12,492 nucleotides of DNA from Nitrospirota bacterium (GTDB lineage Bacteria; Nitrospirota; Nitrospiria; Nitrospirales; Nitrospiraceae): the NCBI GenBank assembly GCA_020028595.1, contig JAIBHQ010000026.1, positions 1-12,492 on the forward strand, in the 5' to 3' direction. The notes beneath the pieces are model-generated. The model was not told the DNA's origin, searched no databases, and saw nothing but the letters and a program-made list of their open reading frames with translations. Shown here in pieces: positions 9,560 through 12,492 of this stretch. Every line of letters begins with the position of its first letter. Within the stretch, counting starts at the first letter, position 1. The translations under genes were made by a program, and so were the position numbers.

Positions 9560-9578
9560 CAACATTGTACCAATGTTG
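9560..9578. promoter_or_regulatory. Operator-like inverted repeat just upstream of dciA
   Basis: CAACATTG (9560-9567) and CAATGTTG (9571-9578) are perfect inverted arms around a 3-nt centre (TAC). The site starts 3 bp from the dciA start codon and overlaps the place where its ribosome site would be. It could be a repressor site or a translational hairpin. The regulator is unknown. Confidence 0.4.
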
Positions 9579-9579
9579 C

Positions 9580-9631
9580 AGGCACGAGGCGATAGGCACG
9601 AGGCGCGAGACAGCGGGCCCTGTCTCGCGCC
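9580..9631. repeat. 12-bp direct repeat followed by a perfect 12-bp stem-loop (dciA-smpB gap)
   Basis: AGGCACGAGGCG occurs at 9580-9591 and again at 9594-9605, separated by AT. GGCGCGAGACAG (9602-9613) then pairs perfectly with CTGTCTCGCGCC (9620-9631) around a 6-nt loop, CGGGCC. The unit lies between two divergent genes, so it cannot be a shared terminator for them. It uses the same GGCGCGAG word found after dnaN. Confidence 0.75.
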
Positions 9632-9644
9632 ATCCGCGATGGAA

Positions 9645-9653
9645 TGCTATAGT
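9645..9653 (+). promoter_or_regulatory. Extended -10 promoter element for smpB
   Basis: TGC-TATAGT is a good extended -10 (TGn then five of six bases of TATAAT). No clear -35 is seen, as expected for extended -10 promoters. Transcription would begin near 9660, one or two bases before the smpB ATG at 9662. Confidence 0.45.
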
Positions 9654-9661
9654 GGCGCGTC

Positions 9662-10138
9662 ATGGCGAAGGACAAAGACAAGGGCGAGAAAGTCGTCGCC
9701 ACCAACCGCAAGGCGTTCCACGACTATCACATCGAGGACAAGTTCGAAGCGGGAATCATGTTACGTGGGACGGAGGTTAAATCCCTCCGCGACGGCCTTG
9801 TGAATCTCCGGGACAGCTACGCCAGCGTGAACAACGGCGAGGTGTTCCTGCACAACTGCCACATCAATCCCTACAGCCACGGGAACATCATGAACCACGA
9901 GCCGCTCCGGACGCGTAAACTGCTGCTCCATCAGAAGGAGATCACCCAACTCATCGGCAAGACACAGCAGAAGGGCCTCACGCTGATCCCCCTCCGCATT
10001 TATTTTACCCCGCGCGGACACGCCAAGGTGGAACTCGCGCTTGCCAAGGGCAAGAAACAGTATGACCGCCGCGAGACGATCAAGACACGGGAGGCCGGCC
10101 GCGAAGTCGAGCGGGCCATGAAAGACAAGCGCCGGTAG
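9662..10138 (+). CDS. smpB: SsrA (tmRNA)-binding protein SmpB
   Basis: SmpB binds tmRNA and carries it into stalled ribosomes during trans-translation. At 158 residues it has the usual length. Family motifs are clear: NRKAFHDY (15-22), EAGIMLRGTEVKSLR (29-43), the DSYA segment (51-54), EPLRTRKLLLH (80-90), LTLIPLRIYF (106-115) and the basic tail KKQYDRRETIKTRE (131-144), which inserts in the mRNA channel. The ATG at 9662 gives the expected short basic N-terminus. There is no ribosome site within 15 nt upstream, and a strong -10 element ends 9 nt before the ATG, so the mRNA may be leaderless. No tmRNA gene (ssrA) was recognised in the window. Confidence 0.97.
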   Translation: MAKDKDKGEKVVATNRKAFHDYHIEDKFEAGIMLRGTEVKSLRDGLVNLRDSYASVNNGEVFLHNCHINPYSHGNIMNHEPLRTRKLLLHQKEITQLIGKTQQKGLTLIPLRIYFTPRGHAKVELALAKGKKQYDRRETIKTREAGREVERAMKDKRR

Positions 10139-10234
10139 CCGCCTCTAGCCATCCACCCAATCGTCTCTAACTGTCTGATTCATCGTCTGAATTCGTCCTG
10201 GCGCAAGGATCGAAACAAATCATCGACTACCCCA

Positions 10235-10263
10235 TTGACAATAGTTCTAGCTAGGACTATCTT
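10235..10263 (+). promoter_or_regulatory. Sigma70-type promoter of the doxX operon
   Basis: A perfect -35 TTGACA (10235-10240), exactly 17 bp, then TATCTT (10258-10263; four of six bases of TATAAT). Transcription would start near 10270, giving a leader of about 64 nt before doxX. The leader holds GGGCA/TGCCC arms (10267-10271 and 10285-10289). The rest of the 10139-10333 gap shows no gene. Confidence 0.7.
10241..10260. promoter_or_regulatory. Palindromic operator in the promoter spacer
   Basis: A 20-bp palindrome with core CTAGCTAG and outer arms ATAGT and ACTAT, with 9 of 10 base pairs matching. It fills the 17-bp spacer between -35 and -10 and covers the first three bases of the -10. A dimeric regulator bound here would block or remodel RNA polymerase. 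No regulator gene is present in the window. Confidence 0.6.
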
Positions 10264-10333
10264 AACGGGCACGTCGCATGGCTTTGCCCAATTGAGGGTG
10301 ATAGCCTGATCAGCACACATAAGGGGGTGACCC

Positions 10334-10783
10334 ATGAAAGCATTCTTTCAGACCGATGATAGTTGGACAGGCTTGATCCTGAGGCTCACGCTCGGGATCG
10401 TCATATTTCCGCACGGAGCTCAGAAAGTATTGGGCTGGTACGGCGGCTTCGGATTCGACGGGACGATGGGGTTCTTCACTCAAACGCTGGGCCTGCCCTG
10501 GATCATTGCCTTCCTCGTGGTCATCGGCGAATTTTTCGGGAGCCTGGGGCTGCTGGTCGGCTTCCTGACCCGGTTCAGCGCGGCGAGCATCGGGGTCATC
10601 ATGCTGGGCGCGATCACGATGGTCCACCTGCGGAATGGCTTTTTCATGAACTGGTTCGGCAAGCAGGCGGGCGAAGGCTATGAGTATCATCTGCTCGTGC
10701 TCGGCATCAGCATCGCGCTGACGATCATTGGGGCGGGCCGCTGGTCGGTGGATCAGCAGATCGCGCAGAGGATCGCCAAGTAA
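10334..10783 (+). CDS. DoxX family membrane protein
   Basis: A 149-residue integral membrane protein of the DoxX family. Helices are visible at about residues 12-28, 56-76, 82-99 and 118-135. Typical family words are LRLTLGIVIFPHGAQKVLGWYGG near the start, GEFFGSLGLLVGFLTR in helix 2, and the GYEYHLLVLGISIAL segment at helix 4. DoxX proteins are often found in redox-linked operons and are linked to quinone or thiol oxidation in some systems, but the reaction is not established for this subgroup. The ribosome site AAGGGGGTGA (10321-10330) is one base from the ideal AAGGAGGTGA. It is the first gene of a three-gene operon with NmrA and pirin genes. Confidence 0.88.
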   Translation: MKAFFQTDDSWTGLILRLTLGIVIFPHGAQKVLGWYGGFGFDGTMGFFTQTLGLPWIIAFLVVIGEFFGSLGLLVGFLTRFSAASIGVIMLGAITMVHLRNGFFMNWFGKQAGEGYEYHLLVLGISIALTIIGAGRWSVDQQIAQRIAK

Positions 10784-10803
10784 GCGTCGGAAGGAGATAC
10801 ATC

Positions 10804-11664
10804 ATGTTTGTTGTGGCAGGAGTCACAGGAAATACCGGGTCGGTCGTTGCACAGACCCTGCTCGATCGGAAACAGCCGGTGCGGGTGATTGTGCGGACGG
10901 CGGACAAGGGCGCGGCCTGGAAGGCCAAGGGGGCCGAAATCGCCGTGGCGTCGTTGGATGATGCGCAGGCATTGACCAAGGCGTTTGAAGGGGCCACGGG
11001 TGCCTATTTGCTCGTGCCGCCCAATTATACGGCAGCGTCCTACCTCGACGACCGCAAGAAAGTCGCCGATGCGCTGGCCCAGGCCGTGAAAGCGAGCGGG
11101 CTCGGCCATGTCGTGTTCCTCTCCTCCATCGGGGCACACTTGCCCGAGGGAACAGGCCCGATTCGCATCGTCCGCTATGGAGAACAGCAGCTCGGGGCTG
11201 TGGCGAAGAATCTGACGATCCTCCGCCCACCGTCCTTTATCGACAACTGGGTGCCGGTGTTGGGTGCGGCCAAGGCCCAGGGCGTGCTCCCCTCCTTTAT
11301 TGCGCCGGATCGCACGATTCCGATGATCTCGACGCGCGACATCGGGCGCATCGCCGCGGAGCAACTCATTGCGGGCGGGAAGGGCCGAACGGTGCTGGAA
11401 CTATCCGGCCCGGAGGACTACAGCCCCAACGACATCGCAGCGGCGTTGGGGAAAATTCTCAAACGAAACGTCACAGTGCAGCATGCCCCGCTCAGCGCGG
11501 TCGTGCCCACGTTCAAGTCGTTCGGATTTTCCGATGATGCCGCGCGCCTGTTCGAAGAGATGTACGCGTGCATCGAGCGGGGAACCCTCGTGCACGAGAA
11601 ACAGGGCGCGCCGCATCTCCGCGGGCAGGTGACCGCGACGGACGCGTTGCAACGCCTCGTGTAA
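10804..11664 (+). CDS. NmrA-type NAD(P)-binding oxidoreductase (atypical SDR)
   Basis: A 286-residue Rossmann-fold protein of the NmrA/quinone oxidoreductase-2 type. The nucleotide-binding loop is GVTGNTG (6-12) after the first strand, and Arg31 at the end of strand 2 (VRVIVRTADKG) suggests NADPH preference (inference). FLSSIGAH (105-112) is followed by a helix ending EQQL, then LTILRPPSFIDNW (137-149), the usual NmrA/SDRa pattern. The classical YxxxK catalytic pair is not clear, as in regulatory NmrA proteins, so it may be a redox sensor rather than an enzyme. It begins 20 nt after doxX behind AAGGAGAT (10791-10798). The stop is TAA 11662-11664. Confidence 0.85.
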   Translation: MFVVAGVTGNTGSVVAQTLLDRKQPVRVIVRTADKGAAWKAKGAEIAVASLDDAQALTKAFEGATGAYLLVPPNYTAASYLDDRKKVADALAQAVKASGLGHVVFLSSIGAHLPEGTGPIRIVRYGEQQLGAVAKNLTILRPPSFIDNWVPVLGAAKAQGVLPSFIAPDRTIPMISTRDIGRIAAEQLIAGGKGRTVLELSGPEDYSPNDIAAALGKILKRNVTVQHAPLSAVVPTFKSFGFSDDAARLFEEMYACIERGTLVHEKQGAPHLRGQVTATDALQRLV

Positions 11665-11707
11665 ACCAACGCGCAAGGCATCGGCATTCCGGAAGGAGAG
11701 GTGCGTT

Positions 11708-12492
11708 ATGAGCACAACGCAGGTCACGCAAGCCAAGGGCCCGGGCACAGGACCGGTCAAAGCAGTGGTGGAGGTCCATCGGCACGGATCGGCCCACATG
11801 GTCGGGGACGGGTTTCCCGTGCGCAACCTGATTCCCGGCGACGGTGTCGGCGAGCAGCTTTCGCCGTTTCTGCTGCTGGACTATGCGGGCCCGACCTATT
11901 TCCCCCCGACCAATACTCCGCGCGGGGTGGGCGAGCATCCGCACCGGGGGTTCGAAACCGTCACGATCGTTTATGAAGGCGTGGTGGCGCATCGGGACTC
12001 GGCGGGTAGCGCGGGCGTGATCGGGTCGGGCGACGTGCAATGGATGACGGCGGCCTCGGGCATCGTGCATGAGGAAATGCACGAGAAGCAATTTGCGAAG
12101 GAGGGCGGCACGCTCCACGCGATTCAACTATGGGTGAATCTTCCCAAGGCGTTCAAAATGTCCAAGCCCGGTTACCAGACGCTGCTGAACGAACAGATCC
12201 TGTCAGTGGATCTGGACGGTGGCGCCGGACGCCTGCGCGTGATCGCCGGAGTGTTTCAGGGTATCAAGGGACCGGCGAAGACGTTCACACCGGTTCATCT
12301 GTACGACCTGCGCGTGAAAGCGGGCCATCGCGCAGATGTGACCGTTCCGGCAGGGTTCAACACGGCGGTCTTCGTGCTCCAGGGCGAGGTTGACATCAAC
12401 GGATCGGGGCTGGTGAAAGAAGCGGAGATGGCACGGCTCGACAAGGCCGGTGAGCGGATCACTGTCGAGGCCAAGTCGGATGCAATTCTATT
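11708..12492 (+). CDS. Pirin family cupin protein (3' end outside window)
   Basis: 261 residues are present before the right edge with no stop. The start ATG 11708 follows AAGGAGAGG (11693-11701). The N-terminal cupin has the pirin metal ligands: H77 and H79 in EHPHRGFETVTIVYEG, and H121 and E123 in GIVHEEMHE, matching His56, His58, His101 and Glu103 of human pirin. IQLWVNLPKAFKMSKPGYQ is also typical. A second cupin follows (LRVKAGHRADVTVPAGFNTAVFVLQGEV). Some bacterial pirins, such as E. coli YhhW, are quercetin 2,3-dioxygenases, and others act as redox sensors. The true substrate here is unknown. It is the third gene of the doxX operon, 43 nt after NmrA. Usual pirins have about 280-300 residues, so most of the protein is seen. 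Confidence 0.92.
   Translation, partial: MSTTQVTQAKGPGTGPVKAVVEVHRHGSAHMVGDGFPVRNLIPGDGVGEQLSPFLLLDYAGPTYFPPTNTPRGVGEHPHRGFETVTIVYEGVVAHRDSAGSAGVIGSGDVQWMTAASGIVHEEMHEKQFAKEGGTLHAIQLWVNLPKAFKMSKPGYQTLLNEQILSVDLDGGAGRLRVIAGVFQGIKGPAKTFTPVHLYDLRVKAGHRADVTVPAGFNTAVFVLQGEVDINGSGLVKEAEMARLDKAGERITVEAKSDAIL

Noticed and set aside
10173..10197. Imperfect tandem repeat with two GTCTGA words downstream of smpB
   Set aside because: Only two degenerate copies, so it is not distinguishable from chance.
10139..10333. tmRNA (ssrA) gene next to smpB
   Set aside because: No tRNA-like ends, tag reading frame or terminal CCA structure could be recognised, and the gap is too short for a full tmRNA.
11701..11976. 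Plus-strand open frame of 91 codons over the pirin start
   Set aside because: It is in a different frame from the pirin protein, which has conserved metal ligands and a good ribosome site.

Overview
The window is the origin-proximal replication cluster of a GC-rich Gram-negative-type bacterium, followed by a short accessory operon. The order oriC-dnaA-dnaN-gyrB-gyrA with no recF, and the style of the proteins, suggest Nitrospirota (Nitrospira-like). That assignment comes from remembered gene order and sequence style, not from a search. A 16S gene or marker search would settle it.

Layout: (1) 1-470 is AT-richer DNA with the tail of a TusC/DsrF-like gene and a complete TusB/DsrH-like gene, parts of a sulfur-relay set. 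(2) 471-864 has no convincing gene and holds the likely oriC: two perfect and two near-perfect DnaA boxes, an AT-rich patch and a purine-rich top strand. (3) 865-8326 carries dnaA, dnaN, gyrB and gyrA, all on the + strand. The gaps after dnaN, gyrB and gyrA each hold an imperfect inverted repeat. (4) 8442-9080 encodes an unrecognised single-pass membrane protein. It converges with a minus-strand DUF721/DciA gene (9069-9557), a predicted replicative-helicase operator, and overlaps it by 12 bp. (5) smpB (9662-10138) diverges from dciA across a gap containing a direct repeat and a perfect 12-bp stem-loop. (6) From 10334 to the end is a doxX / NmrA-type reductase / pirin operon. It sits behind a good sigma70-type promoter whose 17-bp spacer is filled by a near-perfect palindrome, apparently an operator. 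Pirin runs off the right edge.

How the genes work together: DnaA opens oriC, DciA helps install the DnaB helicase, the DnaN clamp holds the polymerase, and GyrA/GyrB remove positive supercoils. SmpB (with tmRNA, not seen here) rescues stalled ribosomes. The DoxX/NmrA/pirin set looks like a redox or electrophile-response module (inference).

The most striking anomaly is in gyrB. Compared with the family, about 45 residues of the N-terminal ATPase site are missing at about 3653-3668, including the catalytic Glu and the Mg-binding Asn, and the reading frame shifts there. As written the gene cannot encode an active gyrase B. This is either an assembly error or a real deletion that would require another gyrB elsewhere.
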